A stretch of DNA of 64,000 nt from Stenogyne calaminthoides (GCA_037126765.1 JBBCBC010000017.1:19335916-19399915), one strand, 5' to 3'. Positions 11,207 to 23,524 are shown, counted from the stretch's first letter. The notes: generated from the sequence alone by a model not told the origin. Translations and numbers: made by a program.

Positions 11207-12850
11207 ATGATCTCCGTAGAAGAACCAGATCGATGATCGGAGGGATCACAGAGATGAAAGGAAGAGAGATAGTCAGACGGAGGAGAGAAGAGATAATCAA
11301 TCGATGTAAGAAGCTCGTTCTACTATCGAAAAGGGAAGTCACCGATAGGTCATACAGACGAGTGATTCACCCGAAGGAAAGGTTCGGTGGATCAAGGAGC
11401 GTGCTTTTCAACCGTGAGAAGCCAGTCACTATAGCGCAGATTGCCTGCACGGCCAAGAGAAAGGGAAGAAAAGAGGAACGAAGAGAGCAACGTTATAGGA
11501 CGGAAGAGCCATGGTTGCCGAGCACGCCAAGAATCGACGATTCCTATCTCCGCCTCCGGGACTCTGGATACTCCTCTGAGAAGACTTCACCGATCGGCAA
11601 AGAAGGCTTGACTTCTATGAAAATGAAGATCTCGATATTCTCTTCGCATTTATGATGAAATCACTTTGATGGCCAGGAGGACCAATCTGAGGTAACCTCC
11701 AAACCTCGCTTGCTAAACTTTACACCGCTATCATTAGCACACCTTCAGGGAGATTGACCTCAGCCTCTACTCGGAGCAATTGCTTGAGGATCTCTCCAAC
11801 GCAAAGAGACACTTATGCTATTGTGGAAGCCGAGAATGATAAGTCGAGGACCGTAAATAATCGACTTGCTAAAGAAAATGATCTCGAAAAAGCCTCAAAC
11901 TTAGATCACCAAATCGCTTTCGGCAACCGAGGAATTTAAAATTCTCAAAGTTAAAGCTTCGATCAGAAAAGCGGATCAAAGATCACCGGCAATTAACAAA
12001 CAAACAAGTTCGATGACTTCAAAATCCTGCAAGCAAAATTCGATGAGCTGTTCCAAAAGCATGAAAGTCTAAAATCATCTGAGGATAATCTGCGTAAGAA
12101 AATAGAGGTTTTTTCAAAATCATCTAAAACCGTTCAAGACATGAACGCCTATTTTCAACAACGACAATAAGAAGGACTTGGCTATGAGAATCCTTCCAAA
12201 TCCTCAAAAGGCCCCGGTGATTCATCTCAAAAAGATGTAATCAGACGAGTTTCTGACAAAGATACACCAAAAGCCAAACATGTATCTAATAAGGGAAAAA
12301 GACCAGTTGAGCAGGTAAGGCAGGTGCCTAACCAGAAAGGGAACAGAAATGGACCCCAACTGGTAAAGCATCAGCCGAGGAATCAACAGAAGAACCCGGT
12401 TCTTACCGAAGAGACCTCAACTCGATCAACAGATCGAAATCGAAAAAGACAACCTATAAAAAAAATAAGTCTAATCTGAGACCCAATCAAGGTCACCGCC
12501 TAATAAGCATGCTTCAGGTAAACTGCAAAAACCACCTATGCTAAAAAGATATGAATCTTTTGATGGTAGCAGTCGTACCTACCCCTATGATCAGAAATCT
12601 AGGGCTGCTGCACCTGAACCACACTGGATAAAAAGAAGACAAACAGAAAAGTTAAATCCCAAGTCTTCTAAGTCATCCAAGGTTCACACTAATAATCATA
12701 CAAAAAAAAAGCATATATAAAGAGACGTATGATTATGTTTGACAGTATGGAGACAAATCAGGCCTTCGATCTAACCGATCACAATAGAAGTGCTCGCTTT
12801 TTTGTATGGATTCCCAAAACTAATCCTAACCCTCAGACCCAATCCAAAAG
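11207..12850 (+). other. Degenerate gag-pol linker of element B
   Basis: This stretch contains the damaged zinc-knuckle region (about 11400-11460), then glutamate- and lysine-rich sequence that reads as coiled coil in shifting frames (11800-12160), then basic sequence up to 12720. No frame is open for more than about 140 codons. It corresponds to 4450-6190 of element A. Confidence 0.5.
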
Positions 12851-12859
12851 GGGTACCTA

Positions 12860-13060
12860 AAGCCCGATCGATTGCGTGTTCAGTGGGTCCGCCAACAAAG
12901 GAGGTGTGCAAGCAACTATCCGGTACATCGATAGTGGATGCTCAAGGCACATGATGAAGCAAACATCTCCTCGGCTCTTACATAGAACGAAAAGGCCCGT
13001 GTACTCTTCGGTGATGACAACTTTGGTTATACCAAAGGGTTCGAACCTTAGAGAATGATG
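12860..13060 (+). pseudogene. Element B aspartic protease (remnant)
   Basis: The plus frame at 12876-13058 contains YIDSGCSRHMMK (about 12927-12962), the D-S-G active site of the Copia protease. Sequence on both sides is frameshifted relative to it. The enzyme would mature the Gag-Pol polyprotein. Confidence 0.8.
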
Positions 13061-13069
13061 ATGTACAAA

Positions 13070-14060
13070 TAATCGAGACTTCATATGTCGAAGGTCTGAA
13101 GCACAACCTATTATCGGTTTCACAATTCTGCGACAACGGATTCAGTGTTGAGTTCTCGACTGATCAATGCACTATCAAGAATCGAGCCACTCAACATATT
13201 TTGCTAACTGGTTCAAGGAAAGGGACGATTTACACAGCTGATTGGAACAGCTGCCCAAGAAATGCATGCCCGATTGTCAAGAGTTCCAAAAGTAGCGATT
13301 GGCTCGCACAAAAAGAATGAGCCATCCCGAACTTTAAAACTCTTAATAAGATAGCAAGGATGTCTCTAGTGGAAGGACTTCCGAATGAAGTATTCTCAAA
13401 GGATCAGACATGTACTGCATGTCAGAAGGGAAAACAGGTCAAAGCTTCATTCAAGGGAATTCCGGACCAAGATCCAAAGAGAGTATCTTTACAATTGCTC
13501 CATATGGATCTATTTGGACCCGGTTACACCACCGATCTCAACGGACGAAATACACTCGTAATCGTGGATGACTATTCCAAGTTTACACAGGTTATATTCT
13601 TACATAAGAAGAATGAGACGACAACTAAGATACCCGAAATGCTAAAAAGATTACAAAATGAGAAGGTGTCGTCAGAGTAAAAATCGGATCGATAAAAGTC
13701 GAGAGGACGCCTACAACAGAATGGAGTAGCCGAACGGAGGAACCGAACTCTCAAAGAAGCTGCGCCAGACAATGTTAGTGAACATGCGATACCAAGCCGC
13801 TTTACGTAGCATCAACACTGCATGCCATACTCAGAACAGATGTCTTCTGACTAAGGCTCACTACAAAACACCCTATGAACTGTGGAAGGACAGAAAACCT
13901 CGTGTCTCTTACTTCCATGTTTTTGGGTGTAAGTGTTTCATACACAATAATGGGAAGAGTTAGTCAAGACTTTTGAGGCCAAGTCAGATGAGGGTATATT
14001 TCTAGGGTATTCCTCATCTAGCAAGGCTTTCAGGGTCTACAACAAACGAACCCTAGTTGT
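13070..14060 (+). pseudogene. Element B integrase (broken)
   Basis: In order: a zinc-binding region whose histidine pair has been altered around 13300 (the minus-strand relative reads WHKRMSH) with CTACQKGKQ near 13412-13438 keeping the cysteine pair; the core with HMDLFGP (about 13500) and VIVDDYSKF (about 13560), both catalytic aspartates present; then a deletion of roughly 100 bases compared with element A that removes the third acidic residue; then QNGVAERRNRTLKEA (about 13716-13760) and the C-terminal YELWKDRKPRVSYFHVFGCK block (13870-13940). Frameshifts separate the parts. Integration activity is not expected. Confidence 0.86.
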
Positions 14061-14559
14061 GGAAGAAACACCCCATGTAGTCTTTGATGAAGCATCTTCT
14101 GATCAAGAGAAATCGCCTCGTAACAAGAAGTACTGATCAACCGTAACACGATGTTCGTAAAATGGATCGACTAACGATCAAGGAAAAAAGAATCGAAAAC
14201 AGAACAATATACATTCCGGATCTAGCTGATTCACCAGATCAATCGGATCCTAAGGTACGAACAAGCGTTGTCGGTTGAAGAAGGCGATTAATTTGAGACA
14301 AGATCAACCGAACCATCCGGTTCGGGGGAACATCTGAAGTTCCCGAGCGGACATCGACACATGATGAGTCCAACATCACCGAGACTTGTTCTTATCAAGT
14401 GGACCATAACTCTGCACCACTCCCAATCGCGAGTAATAAAATTTTATCAGAAACGGACGATGTTCTCCAAAATAACGCAAATCGAGCGGAAGGACTGGAT
14501 AACCCGATCATCCAACCGATCGATAATCGGAGACCCGTCGATAAAGTTAAAACTAGACA

Positions 14560-16173
14560 TCGACAGGTGAAAGTGCCATGTATTCTTGTTATCTCATCTA
14601 TGAAGGAACCTACAACAATAGAGGAAGCTCTACAATACGCAAGCTGGATTCTAGCCATGCAGGAGGAGCTGGAACAGTTTGAGAGAAATCAAGTTTGGGA
14701 ACTGGTAGACAGACCAAATCATCAAGACGTTATTGGCACAAAGTGGGTCTTCAAGAACAAGAGAGATGAGAAAAATGTCATCACCAAAATAAGACAAGAC
14801 TTGTTGCTAAGGGGTATTCACAATCGTAAGAAATTGATTATGATGAGACCTTTGCACCGGGCCGCCGCCTAGAAGCCATTCGTTAAGCATATGCTTCCCA
14901 CAGAGGGTTCACTTTGGTATCGATGGACGAAAAAGAGTGCTTTCTTAAACGGGGTACTAGCGAGAGGAAGTTTATGTCGAACAACCTCCGTGCTTTGAAA
15001 AGGGCAACCAAGTGTACCGCTTACTTAAAAGCTCTTTATGGTTCTAAAACAAGCTCCTCGAGCTTGGTATGATACACTCTCTCGCTTCTTGATCGAAAAG
15101 GGGTTCACTAAAAAGAATGTGGGACGTAACCTTATTCGAATAGAAGATGGAGAAGATATTCTGATGGTTCAGATCTACATGGACGACATCATCTTCGGAT
15201 CTCCTAACAAGAGTCTATGTGAAAGATTCAACAAACTGATGCAAGGGAAATTCGAGATGTCCATGATGGGTCAGATGAATTACTTTACGGGTCTCCAGTG
15301 AAGCAAAGTGCGAAAGGATATTCATCTGCCAAGCAAAAGTACACTAGGAATTTATTGGCTAAGTTTGGAGTTCAAAATTGTAAGGAAGCCAAAATTCCTA
15401 TGTTGGATTTGGATTCAAGATGGATCCGGATGAGGATGGTCGAAAAATAAATCGGAAGGAATATAGGGCTCTCATTGGATCTCTACTATACCGATTGCCA
15501 AAGAGACCCGATATATAACCTTCGCAGAGGTGTATGTGCGATTCGTGCAAATCCAATGATAAGCCACCTAGAAAGCGGTAAGCGGATTCTTAAGTATCTG
15601 AAGGGGACAAGAAACCTTGGTTTATTTTACCCATCGATGATAATCTAGTGCTTAGTGGGTATTCTGATTACGATTATGGAGGTTGCAAGATTGATAGAAA
15701 ATCCACCTCGAGAACGCGGGTTCTTAGGAAGTAAACCGATCTCGGGTTTTCAAAGAAGCGACATCGATTTGCAACATCCACTATTGAGCGTAATATATGG
15801 TCAGCAGAAAGTCGTTTGTTCCCAAACGCTCTCGCTTAGTCGGCAATGAGGATTATAACATTGAAGCTAAGAATGTACCTATTTTCTCGGTGATGATAAG
15901 TCTTTATTGCAATCACTTCGTAATCCGGTTCTACATACAAGATGCAAGCATGTGGATGTCAGACACCATTTTATAAGAGATCATGTTGAAAAGAAGAATA
16001 TCAGAATGGAAAAGATTCATACTGATATACAGAAAGCTGATATTCTAACCAAGCCACTAGCTGAGATCAGGTTTAGAGAATTTTGCAATGAGCTAGGGCT
16101 TCTGGATCTTGGAGAAAATGCACCTAAAATGTTTGATGGAATGTTCTCCAGAACTAGCTGGTTAAGAGACTAA
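14560..16173 (+). pseudogene. Element B reverse transcriptase and RNase H (broken)
   Basis: RT begins with EEALQ...QEELEQFERNQVW and GTKWVFKNKRDEKN (14610-14770). The block with AFLNG is frameshifted near 14940, and LKQAPRAWYD is seen at about 15045. The active site reads YMDDIIFGSPNK (15177-15212), so methionine replaces the usual valine while both aspartates remain. RNase H is fragmentary: SGYSDYD-like sequence near 15660 and the well-kept end HTDIQKADILTKPLAE (16018-16065), ending at TAA 16171-16173. It would synthesise cDNA. At least five frameshifts are visible by comparison with element A. Confidence 0.87.
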
Positions 16174-16796
16174 CCAGATAGAAAGGAATCAGTTGAGTTT
16201 GGTATCTCAACTGATCAAAAGATCAGTCAAGGAACTGATGTGAGAAATCGATCAGATTTACAAGATTATCAGGTTAAAGGAACTGATCAGATTTAAGGTT
16301 TATCAGATTAAAGGAAACGCTCAATTTAAAAGGAATATCTGATTAAATCAGTTGGTTTATTTTACATCTTTGTAAGTCGGTTAAGCTGATATTCAACAAG
16401 CAAGATTCACAAGTGGTATCAGTTGGGAAATTTTAAGACTTAGGCAGAATAACTAAGATCAACAAGTGAAATCAACATGGACAAGTGGTATTGACTGATT
16501 ACAATATCAGTCAACCAGATACGCCTTTCTTTTCTCTTGTTCTTTGCTTATTTATCGGATCTTATCTGATATTATTTGCCTTACTGTACCCATTATCCTT
16601 GTGATGTATTCTCTGCAAATCATTTAATGCGGACGTGGGGAACATGTATTAACTGCTATTGAACGTGCTTTTAAATCCAAAAGGTTTTCGTACGTGCTTT
16701 CCCTGACCCTACGATCAAAACCGCTTAATCTGGAGCGTTTATTCTTTTCAAACGGTTGATCTTCCAAATCTTGTCTTCTTTTTCCCTCCTCGTCTT
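16174..16796 (+). other. Spacer between pol and third gene of element B
   Basis: Non-coding, rich in CTGATCAGATT-like short repeats up to about 16350. It holds no open frame of note on the plus strand. The last 150 bases are pyrimidine-rich and lead to the TATA box at 16797. Confidence 0.5.
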
Positions 16797-16803
16797 TATA
16801 AAG
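16797..16803 (+). promoter_or_regulatory. Candidate internal promoter (TATA box) for the third gene
   Basis: TATAAAG lies 288 bases before the ATG of the third coding region and after a pyrimidine-rich stretch. A start about 30 bases downstream would give a leader containing a plausible intron. Inference only. Confidence 0.4.
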
Positions 16804-16931
16804 TTCATCAAAAATCATACCAGAGTTTTCCATTTCACAAACTTGCGATTTATTCTCTGAAAACTCCAGATTACTTCTCTCAGATTCAAAGTGTTTTCCT
16901 CAGTTTCAAATTCTTCGAAAAGCAGAATCTG

Positions 16932-17084
16932 GTAATCTATGTTTATTTGATGTATTTTTTTTTAAAAAATCCACTGATCTTGAATGCTTTTATTCTGTGT
17001 TATGCTTTGTTGTTTCTAAGTTTCCGCTTGTGTGATATTCCTTGTATTAATGCACAATTTTAACCGAATCTATCTTATTTGTAG
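16932..17084 (+). other. Candidate leader intron of the third gene
   Basis: A donor-like AATCTG/GTAATC at 16932 and an acceptor-like pyrimidine-rich tract with TTTGTAG ending at 17084, immediately before ATG 17085, bracket 153 AT-rich bases. The layout is that of a plant 5'UTR intron. No transcript evidence is available here. Confidence 0.35.
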
Positions 17085-20000
17085 ATGACTACTCACGGTA
17101 TGGGTAAAATAATGTGCAACTATGCGGAACTGGCAACAAAGATTGTGGATGACAAGTTCGTACAGTTCAATATCACTCGGGATCCGGAATCCATGGAGGT
17201 CGAGCAAATTCTTCAAAAGGTGCCTTGAGAAATTTTTATACGCTTCATCGCAATCCAAAGATGAAAAGATGAAGCACTAGAATTCCTAAGAATTTAAGAG
17301 TGGATACGGATGCTCCAGAGATTTAACTACTTTTCGGCAATCGCCAGAAGAAATCGACCGACGAATGATGATATAACCCGGCTCTGCTCACCTACCAAAA
17401 GGACGGATCTCGCCTGCTCATTACAGGGAGAACGAAGATGAGCTGATCAGAAAAGAGCTCTTCAGAGAGGCTGACAAACATCACACGTCGGGTTTTGTCA
17501 GGCCAATGCTCAAGAGGAAATACCGATTGTTGTTTGACATATTGTCAAAAACAATTATGGGTATCAGATTCAAATTTCGAATATGCTATTACATCCGGCA
17601 AACCGATAAAGATGGTCGCTATAATTGATGAAGCCAAGAACATCAATTGGCACGGGTTCCTGAAGGCCATTCTGCTCCAAGAACATGAGAAATTTGGAGT
17701 TGATGAGTGGAGGCAGGTAGTTCTGAAGAAGAAGATCAGCAATCTCAACAAGGTTGCAGTTATCCTACAGGATAAAATGCCAAGGGCGAATGGGGAACAG
17801 AATGGACTGAAGTCCTATAAGGGTTTTCTCACACCCACTTCACCATCTTTGGGCCACCGGGACGATGATATGCGGCCAACCCCCCCAAAGTCAAAGAAAG
17901 GCAAGAAGGTAACTTCTTCTGCACCAGATGCGGGCGAATCAGCTCAAGCTGGTGAAGGACCCCCAGAAGGCCCACCAGATGCCCCCAAGAAAAAGAAAAG
18001 AAAACTGGTGAAGGCCCAGAGAAAGAGGCCAAAGAAGGCAAGCCCCTCGACTCGGCGCTTTGAGGATGAGTCGATGAAGAAGGAGCGCCCGGAACAAATC
18101 TGTTGCTCCACGAAAAATCAAAAGTGAAGCATCGACAGGCCAGTCGCTCAAGCTGAGAGCTCGCCAGTTCATTCTGAGGAAGAAGCACAAGCCGATCGAT
18201 CTCCTTCTCCTCAAGCTCCAGCTGATTCACCAATTAGACTAACAGTCACGAAAGCATACCTCTCCTATTCTTCCACCCGCCAAATAACTCGAAATCGGCA
18301 TCGATTCGCGAACCCGAAAAGCATTCGATGTGGAACCGTAAGCACTGTTTCCACAAAGAGAACCCATCTGGTCGAACCGATCAGCCAGCTTCCGCCTACT
18401 CAAGCACAACCAGAACCTTCCACATCTCATCAAATTGAATCTGGACAGAAAATTCCTGAGTCCAGATCAACAAAGATCATAACTGGGAAATTGATCAGAA
18501 TGCGAATCGAAAGAGAAATTGATGAGTTGTATCCAGAACTGGTCGCTCATCCTGCCATAAGAGAGGAATTCTTGGAGATCCTCACCTGGAGAGATCTTCG
18601 ATTAAAAAGCTTCTCATACTTCATAATAATTATTGAACAGATGGGCGGTGCGGATGAGTTTGCAGACTTCGATTTTGACATGAGGAAATCTGCTAGAGTG
18701 GGATCATCAAATGAGCCGATAATCGCTCAATCTGAAAAAGCTCGATCCACGAGAAGCTTGGGTTGTCGGAACAGATTTAATCGAGATCGCGACAAGGCTC
18801 TCAAGCAGATGCCATCATGAAGGATGCAGGAGCTGCCGATGATAGTGGAGCTGGTGCTGCAGTTCACGACCAACCACTGGAGGCACAAACAACTGAACCA
18901 GATCAAGTGACACTCAACATTCCAACATCACATGTCACCACTGATCAACTTCAGGAGATCAAATCTTGTCTCAAAGATCTCCTGAAAGAAGAAGTTGAGG
19001 GACTGATAGCTGATCAAAGGAAGATTGCCATCAAGGAGATAAAAGATGAAAGGGAAATGGCTATTTCCCAGATTGGGGCAATAAAAGATCGGGTTCTCCC
19101 AAACCGGTCCATCAAGTCGTACCGAATCGTAAAGACCGTTGATGCCAAACTGACTCAGCTGGATAAACAACAAGTTTCTTTTCTGATGCTCACTGACAAG
19201 CTAGAATTGACAAAAGAGAAACTTGACAAACTGATTAAAACACTCTCTACTGCCATGGAATCGGTCAAGACTGAGCTGATATCGACAATTCAAAATCTAA
19301 CTGCTCAGACTCAAGGCATATCTGTTGCAGATCTCAACAAGGCGATCGCAGTCAACTTTGGTTCTCTGACCTCCCACCTAACTACTCTTTTTGATCAAAC
19401 CAAAAAGGGGGAAGGACAGATCGAGAAACCAACTGACACAACAGGTGCAGGGACATCAAAAACTCGGACTGAGATAGTAACAAGAAGCACAACCAGCCAA
19501 ATACTGGTTGGAAAGATGTCCAAAGAGCAGATAGCTGAAGAAGCCCGAAAAAGCCAAGAAGAAAGAAGGGCAGAAAAAATGGCAGAGGCAGAAAATCTGA
19601 ACAGGAAATTCAGATCGAGAGTGAAGAAAGGAAGGGCTGGAAAATCCGTACCAGAACCGAAGCTGCCAGCTAGAGTTGATGAGATCATACCAAAAACAGC
19701 TGCGCATGCTAAGAAATTTGAGGAATGGAATAAGATCAGGAGTGAATGGCTTCTGGATGCCTTTGTTCTTAATCTTGTTCCACAAGAAGAATCTCCTGAT
19801 GAAGAATTCCTCAACTGGTTAGAGAATAAATACCCGGATTTTCTGAAGTATTTGGAAAATGAGGCCAAGCTGATCAATGTAAAAATAACTCGCCAAGAGT
19901 ATGACCTGCTGGAATACTCGAAGAAGGCAGATGGCTCATTTGACAGACTGGTATTTCAAAGATTCTATTTTGACATCCTGCACAGAACGCAAATAACTGA

Positions 20001-20100
20001 TCCTCAGCAGACTGATGATGTCAAATGGAAACTTTATCAGATTTTCAACGTTCCTCAAGATCAAAGAGAGATGCCAGAAGGGTACAAGCCCAAAGAGTGA
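17085..20100 (+). pseudogene. Third (env-like) gene of the Sirevirus-like element
   Basis: A long extra coding region downstream of pol, as in Sireviruses where it is called env-like; its function is unknown. Pieces: MTTHGMGKIMCNYAEL from 17085, broken after about 50 residues; a 210-residue frame (17495-18127) whose second half is rich in proline and lysine with a PKKKKRKLVK cluster resembling a nuclear signal; a 109-residue frame (18491-18820); then an intact 427-residue frame (18817-20100) with long charged helices. In that last frame the first 180 residues have heptad-like leucines (coiled coil), the middle (about 215-280) is very rich in E, K and R, and the C-terminal part is globular-looking with WLENKYPDFLKYLENEAK. 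No membrane segment or signal peptide is evident, which argues against a true envelope protein. Confidence 0.68.
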
Positions 20101-20302
20101 AGAATCAGAAGACAACTCAGGATCAGCTGCTCTTATTTTCAAACTTTTCTGATGTAACTTGTAATCATCATCCTTTAATGAGAAAAGTTTTTTTTTTTTT
20201 CTGATCCTAAGACAAAGTCTCATTGTCTTCTGATTATATGCTCTTAACTGTTCTATTTTTTTATCAACTGTATTTGATTTCTCAAAGTGTTTCGGTTTCA
20301 TC

Positions 20303-20315
20303 AAAAAGGGGGAAA
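20303..20315 (+). promoter_or_regulatory. Polypurine tract of element B
   Basis: AAAAAGGGGGAAA followed by TT and the 3' LTR start. It primes plus-strand DNA synthesis. About 200 AT-rich non-coding bases separate it from the third gene. Confidence 0.9.
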
Positions 20316-20316
20316 T

Positions 20317-21886
20317 TGTTGGGAAATTTATAGTTTTGATGAAAGTTCCAAAAACACATGTAATAGGACCAAATGACACTAATTGACCGATGTTTATATT
20401 ATACTCTATATAGGACACCAGTTGATAATGATTGTATAGAACAACTGATGTAATAGATAGGTCACATATTGAGGGGGAACTCAATATGTATAGGTCAGAT
20501 CTGAAGATTCAAAGAACAGCTGATATCCGACAGGCCAGAATGCTAAAGAAGAACGGAAGATCAGATCGATCTGATCTAATCAGATAACTCAGCTGAAGTC
20601 ATGAAGCTCAAACTTAGAATACTCGAAGATCAGACCAGAAGACCTACATCAGCCGAAGTCTGCCAGTTGAAGCTAAGTCAACAGGCGCCAGAAGACTCTA
20701 TCAGGTAGACTGATCAGTTCAGACTGATCAGGTCAGCTCACCAGGTGAAATCTGATGTTTCACCTGATCATACGTCGATGATCTGAACAAGAAGAATGTC
20801 AAACTTAGTTGGAAGAACATCACTGAAAAGTGAGTCTGCTATCCAATAAGAACAAGACACGTATGATCGGAGTCGACACGTAAGGGATTCGATGCTGCCT
20901 TCTCTCTAACGGCTATAAATTACAAGATCACGCTTTCGGCCATGCCGTTCCTGAAGCACGTCATGTCAATCCTGCAAGTCTACCAAAAATAGCCTGAAAT
21001 TCAAATTGCTCTCCAACGGCTCTTTGATTTCAAGGTCTATAAATATGGGATCACACTTTAGAGTGAAGACACGGAAATAGCACAGAAACGCTGAACAATC
21101 AAGAAGCTCAAGCCATATCAGATTTCCGCACGAAGAACACGATCAAGAAGATTATTTTATTTGTGTTCATCCCATAAGTTCTTAGCATAGAAATCTTTTC
21201 ATCTAGCTGTTAGGCTGCTTATACGCAAGAAAAGATTTCATAGTTGGAACCAAAAACAATCTTACCCAAACCCCCAAGTTAGGTTAAGTTGTTTAGCAAG
21301 ATTTCAGACTAAGGGTTTCTAGTTCGATTTCTGGGATCGGTTGAGTGTGAACTCTTTAAACATCTAGTCGGTGTACTGTGTTGGACTAACACACAAAACT
21401 AAGTCCAGTTGGTTAAGTTGGTTAAGTCGGTGCCCCTTGTGATAGGGAAGAGTGGGCCGTAGGACCCGGTTTTGTCCGAACCACTATAAATCTTATGTGC
21501 CTTTACTGCTTTGATTTACTGTTTACACAATTGCACACAACCTTTAAAGCGCATACATATTCCAAGTTGAGATCAGCTAGCACCAAGTCTGGCGATCCGA
21601 TCATACCGATATTCATCGGTGATTAAAAGATTAACCTTGGAATCGATTTATCAAAACCGGGTTTTTCACGGGTAAAACTTAAGCTTCCGCGACACATCGA
21701 TTAAACTGATAGTTACCGAATCGATCCGCCTTTCAGCGACAAGAAGTTGGTTATCGATCCAAACCGATTCACTGCGCACTGATCAAAGCTAATCGCCTCA
21801 CACCGATCAAGACAAAAAGTTTTCGGAAGTCTATTCACCCCTCCCCTCTAGACTTCTGCCCTCACTAAACCCGTTCGGGACCTACA
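20317..21886 (+). repeat. 3' LTR of element B
   Basis: 1570 bases, TGTTGGGAAA to GGGACCTACA, followed by ATATG. TATA box at 21038-21046. Near identity to the 5' LTR over 20765-21320 contrasts with indel-rich blocks at 20365-20760 and 21570-21830. Confidence 0.94.
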
Positions 21887-22038
21887 ATATGTGACCTATC
21901 TTTTACATCAGCTATCTATACATTTCAGCTGGTCATCTTAATCTGATTCTAAGTCATCACTCAACTAACAGGTCTGACTGGTCCTATTACAACCTGTTTT
22001 GGAACTTCCATCAAAACTAAAATACAGATTTCCCAACA
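21887..22038 (-). repeat. 5' LTR of element A, upstream part
   Basis: The first five bases are the right copy of the ATATG duplication. The rest is the U3 start of the element A LTR on the minus strand, ending at 22038 where the minus strand reads TGTTGGGAAA. It continues the LTR that stops at 8613. Confidence 0.87.
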
Positions 22039-23524
22039 TCTTCCTTTAATAAAACAGTGATTAAGGCTGTGATCAATTTGATGCAAGTTCAGTTGATTGG
22101 TTCCAACTGAATATCAGTGACATATGTTTTTAGTGAAAAACATGCAACAGATAATAATGCAGTACATAAAGCAAACAACACAGCAATTATAGTGGTTCAG
22201 AGACTCAAGCTCCTATGTCCACTCTCTCTGATCTTCAGAGAAATTTCTTAACCACTTCCTAAAGCTTTCTGGCTAACTCACTGTAGCTTACTCACTTTTC
22301 TACCTTGAGTTTTCTGGCTGACTCACTGCAGCTTACTAACTCAAACACACACAAGTGTTCAGACTACCACAAGTAGCTTACTAATTTCTTCTCTAGAGTT
22401 TTCTGGCTAACTCACTGTAGTTTACTAACTCTTTACAACTCTAACTCACCAACAAAACACACACAAACTACCTTAACAAAGGGTTTAGGTTTTGGGTTGG
22501 TTTCCAACTAGGGTGAGATATCCTTTACAATAAGAACAGATGCAAAGGCTAGGATATCTCTTCTAAGCTTTGGATATATCTATCAATCTAGGCTTAGAAT
22601 AGTGAGCTCTCTCCAATGTGAAACACTTGGGAAATTCTAGGGTTTTCGAGTGCTTCAATTTGCAATAATACGAATGAGCTCTTGAGTTGCTTTGAAATTT
22701 CCCGTACCTCTCAATGTAAAGGGTTACTGGTATTTATAGGCAACTTTCACCAAGGTCACTCTTGAAAAACTATCCGTTGGAGGAGATAGTAACAAGGGTT
22801 TCCTCTTCTGGTGTTTGATGAACGGCTATATTTAGGGTTTGAACACTCCCTTGCATGTTTTAGGAAATATGCAGTCATGTAGCCAATCACCAATTTTTGC
22901 AGTCTGGAACTTAGTACTTAATGACATGATTCGAGGGTCCCGTCGCTTTCAATTAATCGATGAAGTACGATGTTGTCTTCCTCTCGATTGGTTCTTGTCT
23001 TGATGAATGTAGACAAACAAAACGACTCTTTTTGGTCAATCTCTCTGAATGAGATAACCTTAAACAACACTTAGACTTAGTTCCTTTTTTTGCCATATGA
23101 ATGTTTTGGGCAATATCTACTTTTCTGAATATTTGCGTTTTTCTCGCTTTTTGTAGTCTTGAGATAGATTATATTGATTGCCTCTCCAACATTCGAGTTA
23201 TCTTCGAGTATTCAAGATCTTCTCGAGTCTTCAAGAATCACCGGGTCTTCAAGATCTTCTCGAGTCTTCGATGTCTTCAAATACATCTTTGAGTCTTGAT
23301 GTCTTCAGTGACATATTGAGTCTTCAGTTCTCAGTACCTTCTGAGTTCTTCAGTAACTTTAAGATCTAACCTGATCTATATCTGCTGACTATACATGGTG
23401 CAGATAACTTCCTAAACAATCTATACTGAAACCTGACTCAGTCTATCAAGATTATCCTGAACATGTCATACTCAGGGGTTTTGGGATCTAATCAAAACTT
23501 CTTTATTAAATTCATCTCCCAACA
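22039..23524 (-). repeat. Third related Sirevirus-like LTR (element C), cut by element A
   Basis: On the minus strand it begins TGTTGGGAGATG at 23524 and resembles the LTRs of A and B in layout: the segment around 22180-22240, read in reverse, has the GAGTGGAC and GAACCACTATA motifs at the same relative place. It is more diverged. The downstream LTR end is missing because element A inserted here. The rest of element C should lie beyond the left window edge. Confidence 0.7.

Larger units (their letters stand above)
8614..21886 (+). mobile_element. Element B: full-length Sirevirus-like Ty1/Copia retrotransposon
   Basis: This is a 13.3-kb plus-strand element with all structural parts: LTRs at 8614-10169 and 20317-21886 starting TGTTGGG and ending CTACA, a primer site at 10172-10183, gag, protease, integrase, RT and RNase H to 16173, a long third coding region (17085-20100), a polypurine tract at 20303-20315, and an ATATG duplication. 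Copia gene order plus an extra downstream gene and an A/G-rich tract next to TTGTTGGG fit the Sirevirus genus. It is inserted in opposite orientation into the LTR of element A. Gag and pol contain many stops and frameshifts, so this copy is not autonomous as read. Confidence 0.93.

Noticed and set aside
17829..18233. 134-codon and 91-codon minus-strand open frames
   Set aside because: Antisense to the proline/lysine-rich part of the third gene; repeats of that bias.
17085..20100. True retroviral envelope gene
   Set aside because: No signal peptide, membrane segment or cleavage site visible; the term env-like is positional only.
19936..20484. 182-codon minus-strand open frame
   Set aside because: Lies antisense to the third gene and across the 3' LTR border of element B; a shadow.
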